From NCBI GenBank assembly GCA_025345505.1, contig JANVCC010000152.1:3171318-3235317 (forward strand): a stretch of DNA of 64,000 nucleotides. The letters are read 5' to 3'. Below the pieces are notes generated by a model. That model was not told where the DNA came from, searched no databases, and worked only from the letters and a program-made list of their open reading frames with translations. This DNA is from Todiramphus chloris collaris. Taxonomy: Eukaryota > Chordata > Aves > Coraciiformes > Alcedinidae. The position numbers and the translations under genes are program-made. This document shows positions 48,064 to 61,177 of this stretch, one piece after another; positions within the stretch are counted from its first letter, which is position 1, and each line of letters begins with the position of its first letter.

Positions 48064-50729
48064 GGACTAAATTGGCTATACTGAAACAAAAGAAGGATTT
48101 GTTTTTACAGGATTTTTTCTTGTTTTCCTATAGATTTGTTAGAGCTTTGATCTGACGTTGCTGATGCATCATTTCAGGATTCTCTTTTTGATTCACAACT
48201 GATTCATAAACTACAAAAGGGACAAGGATACAAAGTTAAAGGGAACATCAAAGTGACAATAGTATAATTCCATGCAGAAGTCTGTTTGGAAGTTATTTAC
48301 ATCTTTTTCATTCACAAAGCTAGCTGGAACGGTCTTGCTTTTGATGGCCCACAAGCTGAATAATTTGAATAAATAAATAATAGTCATCAGTTGAAGGGAG
48401 GCTGGACTAATATAATACATCTGTCTAGATAGGGGACACCACACTATTTGGTGGGGGGTGGGGGAAGAAGTAAAATATTCCTAAGTTCCCTTCTCTATGA
48501 AGTGGATAGATAAAGCTACTTACATAATTCCTGGAAAACCATATCTGGGTTTGGTTCCCAAATGCCATGGATAATATAAAAAAAAAATTGAAAAGCACTC
48601 ATAAATAAGCTGTAAGTCTTGTCTGATATTTGGGAACCTGCCTTCTAACATGCTTGAGATGTTGCTTATCCGTGGAGGAGTTAGACTTTCTAACCAAATT
48701 CCATAGCTATCTACATTAGTTTGTAAGATTGAAGGCTCTTATATCGATAGAAAGAAAATAAGAGAAAGCTGTAATGATGGAAAAAGAAAAAGAAAAAAAA
48801 AGAAAATTCATACTAAAAATTGCAAGCAATTTTGGTCACTGAGCATGATAAATAATGGTTGAATATCAATATGATCAATTCAATGATCAAGTCTCTATGA
48901 CTGATTTGTATGCTTTATTCAATATATACTGAAACTTGAAAACACATTATGAGCTAGCTGTAGGAATTTTAGAATGAAACTCCATGTCTTGGGATATGTA
49001 AAGACCTGTTCTTTGCATATTCTTGCTGATACCAGAATCACCAGGTCTTAATTGTTAATTCAGAGATGCATTTTCTGGTTATAAAATTCATGACAAGAAT
49101 GTGGTCTTAGAAATAACTATTCTTATTGTGCCACTGGGACTGATCTAAGATCCACAGGGTCCAAACGACTATTACATGCTGCATTTAATACATTGTTCTC
49201 TTTGCCAGAAACTCGAAGAATTACACTTTGAACTTTATAAGCTCTATTACCATATTTTCTGAGTTGGTCTTCTTGCTTTGTTTCAGTAATTTCCATTCCT
49301 TTCATCTATCTGCAAGATTTGTGGTGCAAACAAATCATTTTTCTGGGCTGTTGCTCAGGTTTTTACAGGGAGAGGTATCTGCAGTTGTGGTTACAGGGAC
49401 CCAAAGGGGGTCATGTGAAGACCCTAATTTATTCGTGTTTTGGTGGAGAAATTACTTCTGTACTGGTTTATATTCTTGAAATTTTTTTGAGGCTCTGTAG
49501 TCAATATGACTTTTGTCAAATAGGTGTTCGTCAACAGACGGACAAATGATGAATAAAATACAAATGGGGAAAAAAACCTTCAAGTTGTTATGGGAAAGAG
49601 GCTTTAACTCAGTTCTCAATTCTGTTATAGTCTCCATTGGTGAGTGAGTTTGCATAAAAACCCCAATGTTGTATGCTTTACTTTCCTCCTTCATAAAATG
49701 GGATTAAAAATATTTTCTGTGAATACTTCCATGATTTACTTTCAGTTAGCGATGTCTGCTATCAATTCTCTTAATATATACTTTGCTGGAGATTGCATAA
49801 AAAAACATGAGAGCAACCCAGGGTTTTTATTCATCCAGGCACCCTAGCGTCTGTTCTAGTCATTATGTTCTGTTGACTGAAGGGCGTTATTTCATTGTAC
49901 AGAATATAATGTATTATCACACTTGGATCCCTAGACAGGGACTTAGTACCGGAACTGTTCATTTACAAAATAAAGTTGTTCCTACTCCACAGAAGTTACA
50001 ATCTCAGTATGAAACAAGAGCTGAGAGAGAAAAAAGTCTGCTGAAACAAACAAAAAAAAAAAATCTATTTAATTGATTCTGCTGTCCACCCTTATCAGGT
50101 GCTTTAGTGCCTCATAGCACCATAAGAAATAACCTGTGAAACCAACTTCAGCTCAAGATATCTCTAAATTTAGGCATCTGCATGAAGGCATCACCAGTGA
50201 ACTGTCTGTGTTCCCATTATAGCCAGGGATGCAAGACATACCCCATATGGCCTCCAGCTACCTCTTGTAGATGGTAGAGCTCCCTTAGCATAGTTACACA
50301 CAGAGGACATACCTTAACTTTCACTGACATTGTAGGTTGCTGAGATTAATAGCAAGCCACCAATGTGAAACAGATACCAAGGAGACAAAAGTCAAATCTA
50401 AGAGGTGCAGTGCAGATTCTTGCTGTATTACCATAAAAGGTATCTATACTTGTTCACAATGCATTTACGATCACTCAGAAATGTTCTATTCTGATGTGTA
50501 ACATGAAGCAAATGGAGAAATGATATCTTGTAAAGAATACATGACTCACTTTGGAACTGCCAAAGAGGATTTCTTCCAGACTTTCTGCAAAGCATCAAGT
50601 ACCTCAGACAATTTGCTGCCAGGGGCAGCAATGACTATACCTCTGGATTTGTTAAGATAAAGGAAATATGTCATGCTGTCCTCTGTTGTAGTGTAATGGG
50701 CCTGTTAGATGTCACAAACTTTTCCCATT

Positions 50730-50752
50730 AAAAAAAAAAAAAAAAAAAAAAA
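50730..50752. repeat. Poly-A run (23)
   Basis: Twenty-three A. There is no recognisable retroelement or retrocopy upstream. Confidence 0.9.
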
Positions 50753-51275
50753 GCACAAAATGAAACATAAAGCAAATGAGGGCCTTCTTTCTGTCTATCA
50801 TTTTCTATACTTTTAGGATATATATTTCAAAGGACAAGAAATAGCCTATTATTGAAGAATGATCCCGATAAAAAGAATTGAAGACACTTTCCTAGAGCTG
50901 CACCAAAGTGCCTCACACTTTTTAAGCATCAAAGTGGCAGCAGAACAATTGAGAGTGGAGCCACATTATGTTTTGAGATTGATGGCATAAAAAATGCCTG
51001 TGTATCATCATGGGCATTATTTTTCCACATTAGGATCCTGCTAGTTAGAGGTGGAAATGACTAGTGAAAATATCTATAGAAAGATGGGAAAGAATGAGTA
51101 AAGAATTAGAAATAACTTCCAAATTTAAGATGAGTTTTCAGTTCTGCTGTGGTAGCAAAGCCCTATTCTTATATTTCAGAAAGATTTTTAAGCTAAGGAA
51201 AAACTAGTGTAAAGCTTTCATGTATCAGGATCAGAACGTGTCTAGCCCCATTCCTAACCTCTTTTTTTATCAAAT

Positions 51276-51290
51276 AAAAAAAAAAAAAAA
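51276..51290. repeat. Poly-A run (15)
   Basis: Fifteen A following TTATCAAAT. Treated as a simple repeat. Confidence 0.88.
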
Positions 51291-52278
51291 GGACAATGGT
51301 GATCCTGTGGTGATCTGTGGTAAAGACTAGGGTGGGAAAGGAGGTCACAATAAGAAGGTAGCATTTAGAACTTTGGTCATGCCATGTATCAGTGCAATGA
51401 GTACTTAGAAAAATTTCTGAAGTAAATACCTGAGTAGTAATCTACTATTGTAATGCACACTACAGCTGGAGCAGGATCATATTGATACTTTTCTAATCAT
51501 TATCACTTCATTCAAAAGTGAAATGCACAAAACTCAGCAAAATGTCTGTGTTCAAAGCATCAACACTCCTTAATACTGCTTCCCAAACCTCCTGTTTTAA
51601 AACAGTTGCAACTTTTCTAAACCCAATGAAATTTGAGTTACAGAAACTGTAAAATACATTCTTAAGTAGGTGGTTTTGATCAGAGTTCACAATGTAAAGG
51701 GTTGTATAATAAAAGACTGTAACCTTGAGAAGATAGAGGTTAATCATTACAATTATTTTAAAAAGCATCCTGGGAATTTCTTGAATTAACAAAAGAGATA
51801 TAGCTGAAAGCATGGCAAAAATAGCAAAGATATAGCAGAGCTATTTTAATAAAAGTCTTGTAAAATGAAGCTTATAAATGATCAAGTGCTGAACTTTAAC
51901 CATATATCTTACTACACTAGGTGAATTTGGTTCTCTCAGGTTGGCTTTGATTTACAGACTGGAGATCAGCATGGTCTGTAGCATAGTAAAATGTTCAATA
52001 TTCTAACACAGAAAAATCATGGTGTTTTGTAAGTGAAATAGAAGCTTGTTATTTTTCAGCCATAGACTCTAAGCTTATACACTCTGGTATCGTGCTGACA
52101 CGCCCATGATTTATTGCATGGGTGTTTTTGCACAAGGGAGGGTAAGACAGGTTCACACACATGAAGATGTATGAGCAGGGCCCATAGCCAGATGATATGC
52201 ATCAACACCAATGATAAAATTTATGCTTGAGGGAAATAAAGGACAGATAGCAAGAGTGAGAGAGAAGGGAACAGGAAA

Positions 52279-52306
52279 GGGAATGGGAAAGGGAATGGGA
52301 AAGGGG
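52279..52306 (+). other. Canonical G-quadruplex motif in a GGGAAT/GGGAAA repeat
   Basis: Five G-runs (three, three, three, three and four G) are separated by three-base loops AAT or AAA within a 12-base tandem unit. This meets the standard pattern of four or more G3 runs with loops of one to seven bases. Whether it folds or matters is unknown. The minus strand reads as a repeated FPIPFPIP-type peptide, which is an artefact. Confidence 0.8.
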
Positions 52307-55300
52307 AAACTCTCCAGTGGCCAGGCAGGAGGAACAGTGATGGGTGTCCAGGATAAGTGTCCTCTGGCAAAGGTTGTCAATAGAAGAAGCAACAACAAAA
52401 ATGATGATGGTGTTGATACCAATGCTGACAACTTTCATCATACTTATCCCCTAGTATTATGCACTTTTAACCAGGAACTGTTCAAGCTTCCTATTCCTTG
52501 TTTTTGCTTGTGAAGCTATTAGTACTGGAGCATGCTAATTAGGCAAGATGTTGCACATTTATTGTCTCTTAAGACTCTGCACGTGTAGTCCTGACTAGTA
52601 TTTGTCAAGTATTTAACTGGCTATTATCTACTGTGCTGCTTTTCTCGCTTTCTTTTTTGTAAACTAAATTCTGCAAAACAAGAAGTGAAGTGATGTGTTT
52701 CTTATGCTAGAGGCAGTAGCTTCCCATGAAAACCTGTCATAATACCAACACCAGGGTTTGGCAGGTACAAGGTTGTGAGGGCAATAGCATGTGAATTTTA
52801 ACATGAAAAAAGCAAGGGAAAAGTGCCAGAGATCCTGGAAACCCACTGTTACAGCACCTTAGGTGAAAGTGTACAAAACTGCAAATTACAGGCCCTGAAC
52901 ACTACTGATACTAAGGCACAAAGTCATCACTGACACTGGGTCACTGCTGACCAAAGAATCCTATTTTGTCACTAGTTTGTGTAATCAAAATAGTCAGCAA
53001 AATACATTCCTCCAGGCCCTTGTCCATAAAGGTGCTTATACCTTGATTCAGATATCAACAATGGAGAGCTATCAGTGACTACCATCCTGCAGATGGAGGT
53101 GACAACCCCAGGAGCTGAGATGTGATAGATGATTGGATGAGCATTTTTAGTCTGCTTCAGTACAAACTTGGTCAGCAAACCACATTTGTCTGAGGAGTAG
53201 TAATTAGCAGTTCAGGCCAACGGTTTCTTCAGATGTCCCACCACATTCCTCATGAGCTGAGCTCTCTATCCCACAGATTTAGCAAAAAAGAAGTGGAAAA
53301 AAGGAGAACTGAGCCATTTTCAGACTGCCTATTGCAGGCATCTATCCCTCCATGGATTTAGACAGAGATTTGATAATTAGTACCAAGCTCTTTCTCTGCT
53401 GTTACATAGAAAGAAGCAAGAACTACTGTAATTTGGGAACAATTAAGGGCCCTATGCTTAAACATCTAGAGAACTTGTTAACCTGGAATGACCTGATAGC
53501 ATTTTTTGCTTTTAGAGATTAAGTATGACTGTAGAATTTGTGGTTAGATTTTTCTGGAAAAGCTGGAATACAGAAAAACTATAGTTAATTTAATACTGTT
53601 CTAATACTGTTTCGTCAGAAAACATCTTAAGAAATAAGCTTCCTGAAGAAACTGAGGTTCGGAATTAGACTCACTACATCTGTTTTTTGGGAACTGAATC
53701 CTTAAAGGATTGTTCAGTTGAATCGATTTTTTTTCCTAAAACCAGGTTTTTTTCTTTACAGTCCTATATCTGACTTCATTTTTGTGTGACATCTAAAGAG
53801 AATAAAGAATGCCACTTAGACTATATCTTCCTCCTGAAAAGTGTTTTGTTGAGAGATGACAGCGGGGAGAGTTGTCCACACAGGAGCATGTGACATAATT
53901 AAGTCATCTTTCTTCTCTGTGGGAAATCCAGTTCTTAGTTTTTTCTTCCAGTCTGTGAAATAGGAGTGAATGGCAAAAAACTGGCACTGTGTGATGGGTC
54001 TGGGTGCAGAATACTTCAACCACACTGCAGACATCTATTGTCTCAGAAGGAAAAACAACACTTCTGTAGCTCTGCTGGGCACTTCAATAGCCTTCATTAT
54101 AAAATTCCAGTAGCAACTGTACAAAATCATCTATCTCACCATCACCTATAAAAAGAGGCTGGATGCTTTAAATACAGCATTAGAACTCAATCTGGTGGCA
54201 AAGACACGCTTTTAATAAGCTTCATTATATATTAGTCTTACCAAGTAATCTGTCAGCATCTTAGAAACTGGCTGAGTTCTGACACATAAAGAAATGAAAG
54301 CAACACAGTAGGACCCAGATGACATTTTTAGCGCATTAAGAGCAACATTTCTTGCAGTACAAACTGTTTGCAAATTCCAGTTATTGAGATGTTCTCTGCA
54401 CTTTTGTTCATCTGAGTTCATTTCCAAATAAGCAGAAGTGGGAAGAGCTTTTTTCAGCACACAAAAGGAAAGCAAATATCTCAAAAAGAGTGCAATCCTA
54501 GCAGCTTAACCCCTTCCTCCAGTCTGTGTTATTGATTGGTTTTTTTTCTTTTTATAATATCTAAATAATTAATTTTACTCGAGCTTTTGAAAAAGTATTT
54601 TTGTTCCATAAGTAATTATGTATTTGAGAGAAAAAGTAATTTGAAACAGAAAAAATAAAAATATTGCTTGTGAAAATGTCTAAACAGGAAATTTTGACAA
54701 AACAAAATAGATTTTTGTCAGAAGCAGAAATTAATCAAGAAACAACATCTCAACTGATTTTTTTTCAGTTTTGACAAGCAATGTTGTTATCTGCCCAGGC
54801 AAACAGGGAGGCAAACAAAGAAGGAGCTATGGATTTTTGAAACATTGCTTCTGAATGTAGTTAGGCCTTTTGATAACTATTATCACAAGGCGACTATCCT
54901 TGAAGTTGTCAACATAATTAGTTTTGGAGCTTTTAATCAGGAATTGGCCACCCTTGAAGAAGAAATATCCTGGAAAATATATAAACCAAATTGACTTAGA
55001 GATTATATTGTTTTTATGTACTTTTGTACTGTCAGCTAAACAGTCAGTGTTATCCTTAAGTGAACTGGCTTCATTATAATATTAAAAATCATGTCCATAG
55101 GTCAAAAAGACCCTTGCTCTGTTGAAGACCCTTCCCCTGAGCATGTATAGAAGCGAAGTATGGAGTCAGCAGTATTATAACTGCAATTAAGTTACTAACA
55201 AATCATCATAAAGAGGGTGGAGTTTGAAATCATTAACTTTGTAAGTTTTGTGCATAAATGTAGCACAGATGATCTCCTTTGGTGTGCTTGATTTGTGGAA

Positions 55301-55420
55301 AACCACTGAGAACTCAGTCTTGTGCAACTCTGAAACAAATAAGCAATGTCTCTCCTGAGTGTGTGGGAATTGGACTTCCTGCTCATCGGGCAATGAATCC
55401 ATATTTTTTGAACAACAGAC

Positions 55421-55924
55421 TCAGAATCATAGGACCATTAATTTTGGAAAAGACCTCTAAGATCATCAAGTCCAGCCATCTACCCAACATTATCATGACC
55501 ACTAAACCATGTCCTGAAGTGCCATGTCTACATGTTTTTTGAACTCCTCCAGGGATGGCGACTCCACCACCTCCCTGGGCAGCCTGTTCCAATGCCTCAC
55601 CACTCTTTCAGTATAGAAATTTTTCCTAACATCCAATCTAAATCTCCCCTGGCACAACTTAAACCAACTTCCTCCCATCCTATCACTAGTTACTTGTGAG
55701 AAGAGACCAACACACACTTTTCTACAACCTCCTGTCAAGTAGTTGTAGAGAGCAATAGGGTCTCCCCTCAGTCTCCTCCAGACTAAAGAATCCATGTTCC
55801 CTCAGCTGCTCCTCATAAGATATGTTCTACAGACTACTCACCAGCTTCACTGCCCTTCTCTGGACCCACTCCAGCACCTCAATGTCTTTATTATATTACA
55901 GTGTCCAAAACTGAACACAATACA
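55421..55924 (-). mobile_element. CR1 LINE, 5'-truncated, minus strand
   Basis: It starts on the + strand with TCAGAATCATAGGACCATTA and AAGACCTCTAAGATCATCAA (reversed CR1 3' end), then CACCTCCCTGGGCAGCCTGT and AGCTGCTCCTCATAAGATAT. It ends in sequence for the RT C-terminus at GTGTCCAAAACTGAACACAA. The 3' terminal octamer repeat is lost or reduced. No target-site duplication is seen. Confidence 0.94.
55502..55795 (-). pseudogene. CR1 ORF2 C-terminal fragment
   Basis: A 97-codon frame with [20 protein letters not shown] followed by [18 protein letters not shown], the signature end of CR1 ORF2. The first methionine is internal to the original frame. The upstream RT portion (55796-55924) is shifted out of this frame, so at least one frameshift is present. 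No product is expected. Confidence 0.88.
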
Positions 55925-58900
55925 GATTATTTTACTTTATTGGATTGGCAATAGTCTCTTGGCATGTAACAACACAAAGTGACAGGGCAAAGTGAATGGA
56001 TTTTTCTGTGTAGTTCATTGCTTGCACAACTCTTCAGATATGAGCCAGCATCTATCACTCTGCCCTGCGATATCCTTGGATAAATTGCAATTTATGGCCC
56101 AAGGTCTCAAACAAGCAAAAGGTCTATTTTGCAGAATAAGAGAATCATCTGCTTTAATGTTCCCAATGTGCTTTAGAAATGAATCCATTCAGGACTGAGC
56201 ATAATACAGACATTTCTACAGCTAAACTAACAGTAATTACCAGCTTTTACTGAGCTGCCATATTCACCTTCACATTTGGCATTTCACGGCTCAAAAGTGT
56301 GACACTGCAAAAAGTTTCAGGATAAACTGAATACAGCCAGTATCATGTGAAAAGAAACCTATTATCTCCCTTTAATGACGAAAGCTAAAGTTGAGGAAGC
56401 TATTACCTCATCCTATCATGTTGAGATGGTTGGATTTAGGTTTTAAAATCTCAGCTGAACACTTCCTACATGCGGCATTACATGAAATATGACATGTCCT
56501 GCTCAGAAATAGAAAGGGTGGAACTAAAGCTGTGATGCCAATAAATGTAAATGGTACAGACATCATGATTAGAAGAATCTTCCAAGTGTTATTGCTCCTG
56601 GTAATACTATGGATAGAAATCTTGTATGACCTGATAATGCAATACCAGAATGATAAAAACTGAAAGTTGTCACTTTCATTTAACAAGTTTTTACTTGTTT
56701 TTTGTTTGCTTCACTGAACATCTGAAAGTGTCTGTGACTCATTTCCCACCAAGTCAACCAGAGGAGACATCAATTGTGCTTCATAATGCCAGATATAAGA
56801 CTTGGCACTCTGTATACTCTGTAAGAGAGGAAACTCCTGCATTACAATATAACAGAACATCTCAAGTTTCTAAAATGCTCATAGCACATCAAACACACTG
56901 AAGTGTTTCGCTCAAAGGAAAGTTGGATCTGGAGTCAAGAGAGAAGCCTCTGAAACCGGAGGCCATCCTGAACAGAAAGAATCATCTTAGTCTTGCTCAC
57001 CCCAATTTTTCACCAGCTAACACAACAGCAACAGTTTATCTGTTACGCTGCCTATTTTAAATTTTATGGGGAAAAAATTCATGATCAACACAGACAGTTT
57101 AGAACAGCTCTGGAAGGACAGAGACTTGCATGTCAATTTACCAGATATTCCCCACAATTCAATGAAATTATAGTTATTAATAAAATACTTCTACAATTGG
57201 CTTAAGTAGTTCAGCAGACTCCTGCTGCTGCTTCAGCAACTTCAAAGAAAACTTAGAGAAAAGTTATATACCTGAGGGAAATGAGAGTTTTTATTCATAT
57301 CCTATCCTGAATTTCTTCATTGTCACGGTAACCAATAAAAGGAACATGCATCAATCAAAGAGAATAGTGAGGCTAAATAATTAAACCTCTTTGGAAGGAA
57401 AAATTGCTCATCAGCAAGTTTACTATTTCACATTAAAAATTAGCATTGGAAATTACACCGAAATGTGACTGTATTCCAGTAATTGATCTTACTGACAAGC
57501 TCACCAAAAGAGGATGGCAAATATTTGGTTTGTTCTTCATGTGAATGAGAAGAGATGCATGTCATGATGCCTCACAATCCAAGGAGACTGGTCTTTATAG
57601 CTACAAAATTTTGTCGTACCTAAGAGAAAGAAAGATAATTCTGGTTTTAACACAGGGATTTTTCAATTCTTTGTGTTATATCAAGCATCAAGACTCATTC
57701 AACATTACAGAACACTTGACTTGTCTTTGCAGTTCTGGTTTCTTTTTAAAGTGCTCTGGGTGGCCCACTGGTCTCCAAAAAGCTGCCTATGACAAAATAC
57801 ACTAGATAAACATCTCTTCTGAATTCCTTTTGGATATACAGTTGTCAATCCACAGTGTAGTAGTGCTTCATGTATCCACTTGAGACTGATTGGGTAACTT
57901 GCAAATGATTACTGGTAGGAATGACTACTCAGAAGAAGGCATTCATCTGTATACAGTAAATACTATCCTGAAATCTGTTGTCTGGCCAGTTTTGCTACCC
58001 ATCTTCCTGTTCACCTACCTCTGAGTCAGTTGTATACTGCAAGCCTCTGAAAGACCACCGTGACAGAGTGAATGGTCAAATAAGCTTTTCTAAAATAAAT
58101 AAAATGCAGGAAGATAGGGACCATGGATTAAAAATAGTCTGGACTAAAGTCCAGAGTCATATATGGCCCATACTGAGATTCATATAGCAATGACACCAAA
58201 ATTTCCAATCTTCTCACAAAGCTGAAATCCTCCAGTCACTCTAAGATTAATATCTTTGCTTCAAGTTTTTACCAGTGACCTCCTTCATGTGATTAATTTA
58301 TCATTATTTAGGGTTGTAATTTTTAGGGAAAAAAAAAATTTAAAAAGGTGTCCTATATTATTCCACTGGGACTAGAGCATGCTCCCACCAAGTCATGATC
58401 CAATCCCTCCTAGGAGAGTCAGTACTACATTCAGGGGGTTCAGATGAGAGTCAGTACTACATTCAGGGGGTTCAGCATCTGTGTTTCCTCTTCATGGCCT
58501 GTGGTGACACACTAGTCAAGCAAGCTTTTCCCAGACACACTGTGGACATCCATCCCTCTATGGATGCCTGGGAAAAGAGTGTCATAGTGACTTTCCAGCC
58601 CTAAGTGGAGTATCCATGTAACTGTTTATAAATCCTTGTCCAACTGTTTGAACTTAGGTAATTACAATACATAGACAATTATTAACGAAATTATCCCCTT
58701 TGATTTACAAAATAATCCCAATTCTAGATAAACCATTTCCTACATTTTTACTTTCACTCTACTATTGTGATATCCTGAAATGAAAGATTAACATCTTTGT
58801 GGACTCAGCTGTTGTTAAACACAAAGTCTGAGGCTTCAGAGAAATGTGACCTTTTATTATTTTCTCCTCTGAATCACCCTCTTCTCAAACATGCTTTTGT

Positions 58901-60633
58901 AACTGAGAGCTGAAAGCTTTTAAAATTATTTTGGAATTTTATTCCTCAGGCATTGCTCAATGCTCACAGACTGCTCCAAATTCAGATGTTAGTTCATCTG
59001 GATAATTACATTTTAGCTATATTGCTATTTTAATAATATTTTACCATATTTTAAGCAGCACCTTTTGTACTCATTAGATTTCTTGATGATATGGCTGTGC
59101 TATCTCTTCCTCCTGAAAACAGGGTTGGGTGAACAATGACTTTTTGTTGTTGTTCTTAGACAAAAAAATTATTTAGGATCAAACCCCAAATTTTTTATTA
59201 TTTAAAAAACAAAAGACGATTTGGAGTATGAACAATTTGATGTACTTCTAACTGTTATTAGTTTATATGCAATTACTAAATGAATACTCATTTTAGAGAA
59301 ACATTAGATAAATTCTGTTGGTTTTGGGTTTTTTTTCCTATCTTCTGAAGTCTTTAATGACATCTGAATGAATTCCCAAAGCTTTTTGATGTTTGACTTA
59401 ACAAAATCTGCAGTTGAAATGTCATCTGCAAATCCCTCACAGCTGTACTTTCCATTAAATTGGAGTAGTCATGGAATCAGGGTGTTACTAGAGGGGAGAC
59501 TATTTTTTAAAATATTCAAAACTACAATAAACTGGACAATCTGAAACTGAGCATTCAGTAGACTCCCAGAGCCAAGATACCTTGCAATTGTGTACATTGC
59601 AAATGGCTTTTAATTATTTAATGTTGACCAGGGATTTTCAGCAACCTGGTTGTAAATTCATAAAAATCACCTGGTAACTTCTATTACACATTAAAAAGTA
59701 ATTAGAAGCTAAATCAGAAACAATCTAACCCTTTCCTTCCTTTTACTTGAAGATACTCTATTTCAAAACACATGCAAATAAAGTATATGGCTTTGTCATT
59801 AATATCACTGGTATTTTTTGACTTACATAATAAATGAAAATGACTGAAAATATTTTTGAGTTGGCCATAGAGAAAACTTAAGAAATATTCTTCTAAATGC
59901 TCAAGAAAAACAAATCTATGAAACCCATACTTTTATTGATTTCCCCCCTGCTTACATTCCACTTAAATCTCTGAATCTAGCATTTCCTATTGGCTGGCTG
60001 CCTCTGAACAGCTAGAGGCAACCAGAGGTACCAAGGCTTAGGTGGAATTTAGGTTGAATCAAGGCCTCTGAAGCTAGGTATGGGTCATAAATTAGAGTAA
60101 AAACATCCTTAATTTGCTTTCTTCTGTTCATTTTACATGGTAATACCTCAGAACTGTTGCATTCCCACATGTGGGCCTGAATGAAGGCTTTCAGCACTGA
60201 CTGCTATCCCTTGCAGAATAAATTTCTGTTTTAAATGTCTTTTCTCTCTGTTTCAGGAAAAGTAGACATTTGACTGAGTTCCAAAAATTCACTCTGATTT
60301 GTGAAAAACCATCCCCCTCTTCTGCCCAAGGGCATGTGACACTTCATACCCTGCAAGCCGTGCAAATTCCTACGTGAGATTCAGGTGGTGGGAACTAGGA
60401 ATCATCAACCCAGGTTCTTGCATACTGACTAACCTCATTTTGTTGATGAGTAGGTGGAAGGGAGTCAGAGTTAGTGTTATTTGAGTGGTCAGAAGTTGTA
60501 TCATCTATGCTTTGCTTTATACTACCTCATGCCTTCCTGTTAGCTCACTTTTCTTGCTATCTATACTTCTACCGGGTTTAGGGTTGAGGAAAGTGTGTTC
60601 ACATAACAATGGAGGGAGAGTAGTGGAAGACAA
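55925..60633. other. Non-coding stretch
   Basis: 4.7 kb of AT-rich sequence between the CR1 copy and the LTR. The only notable structure is the 32-bp tandem duplication at 58414. Open frames stay under 95 codons with no recognised family. Confidence 0.5.
58414..58475. repeat. Exact 32-bp tandem duplication
   Basis: The 32-base unit starting GAGAGTCAGTACTACATTCA and ending GGGGGTTCAGAT occurs twice head to tail. The second copy (58446-58475) is identical over its first 30 bases. Identity with no substitution points to a recent event or an assembly artefact. Confidence 0.93.
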
Positions 60634-60638
60634 CCAGA
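60634..60638. repeat. Target-site duplication, left copy (CCAGA)
   Basis: CCAGA directly precedes the LTR start TGTGGTGG and recurs directly after its other end at 61736. The preceding A also matches, so a 6-base ACCAGA reading is possible. Confidence 0.7.
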
Positions 60639-60740
60639 TGTGGTGGATTGACCCTGTCTTGATGCCAGGTGCCCTCCAAAGCCCCTCAATCGACAACAAT
60701 TACTATCATGGGAAAAACACACTTGGGGAAATTAGTTTAA

Positions 60741-60746
60741 TTTATT
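60741..60746 (-). promoter_or_regulatory. Putative LTR polyadenylation signal AATAAA
   Basis: TTTATT on the + strand is AATAAA on the minus strand, about 100 bases before the inferred 3' end of the LTR. That is where the R/U5 boundary signal of a retroviral LTR would be expected. An AATAAA on the + strand at 60776-60781 weakens the strand argument slightly. Confidence 0.5.
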
Positions 60747-60989
60747 GCCAATCAAATCAGACTAAGATAATGAGCAAATAAAAACTAAATCTTAAAACAC
60801 CTTCGCCCTCACCTCTTCCTTCTTCCTGGCCTGAGCTATACTCCAAATTTTCTCTGCCTCCTTACTCACAGGTGGCACAGGGCAATGGGGAATGGGAGTT
60901 GTGTTCACTTCATCATATGTAGTTTCTGCTGATGCTTCTTCCTCAGACAGAAGACTTTTTACATTCTTCCCCTGCTCTAGTGTGATATC

Positions 60990-61177
60990 TTTCCCATGGG
61001 ACACAGTATTCCATGAGCTTATCCGATGTAAGTCCTTTCCACGGACTGTAGTTCTTCATGAACTACTCCAGCTTGGATCCTTTCCATGGGATATAGTCCT
61101 TCAAGAACAGCCTGCTCCAGCATGGGTCCCTCATAGGGTCACAAGTCCTGCTAGCAAACTTGCTTCAGAGTGGTCTC
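60990..61177 (-). repeat. Tandem units of 45-49 bp inside the LTR
   Basis: Four consecutive diverged units can be laid out at 60990-61035, 61036-61080, 61081-61129 and 61130-61177. Each starts near TTTCCATGGG or a variant and contains AGTCCTTC and CTCCAGCATGG-type segments. More degenerate units follow up to about 61470. The repeat is part of the LTR body rather than a separate satellite. Confidence 0.65.

Larger units (their letters stand above)
45790..55420. other. Longest repeat-poor stretch, no gene seen
   Basis: About 9.6 kb with no transposon I can recognise beyond simple repeats. Open frames stay near or below 100 codons and show no family signature. A G-rich spot (GTGGGGGGTGGGGGAAG) lies at 48451-48467. 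The scarcity of CR1 here contrasts with 19.8-30.1 kb and could reflect unique or constrained sequence, but I cannot measure conservation. Confidence 0.5.

Noticed and set aside
2522..51290. Poly-A runs (2522, 3884, 17230, 50730, 51276) as tails of processed pseudogenes
   Set aside because: None has a recognisable transcript body, a correctly placed AATAAA with upstream homology, or flanking duplications.
52972..53178. 68-codon minus frame ending ESRYKHLYGQGPGGMYF, which looks protein-like
   Set aside because: I know no matching family, and flanking splice signals and length are not persuasive. It cannot be supported without a database search.
58414..58475. Possible CRISPR-type repeat
   Set aside because: There are only two copies with no spacer between them, and the host DNA is eukaryotic. 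It is a simple tandem duplication.
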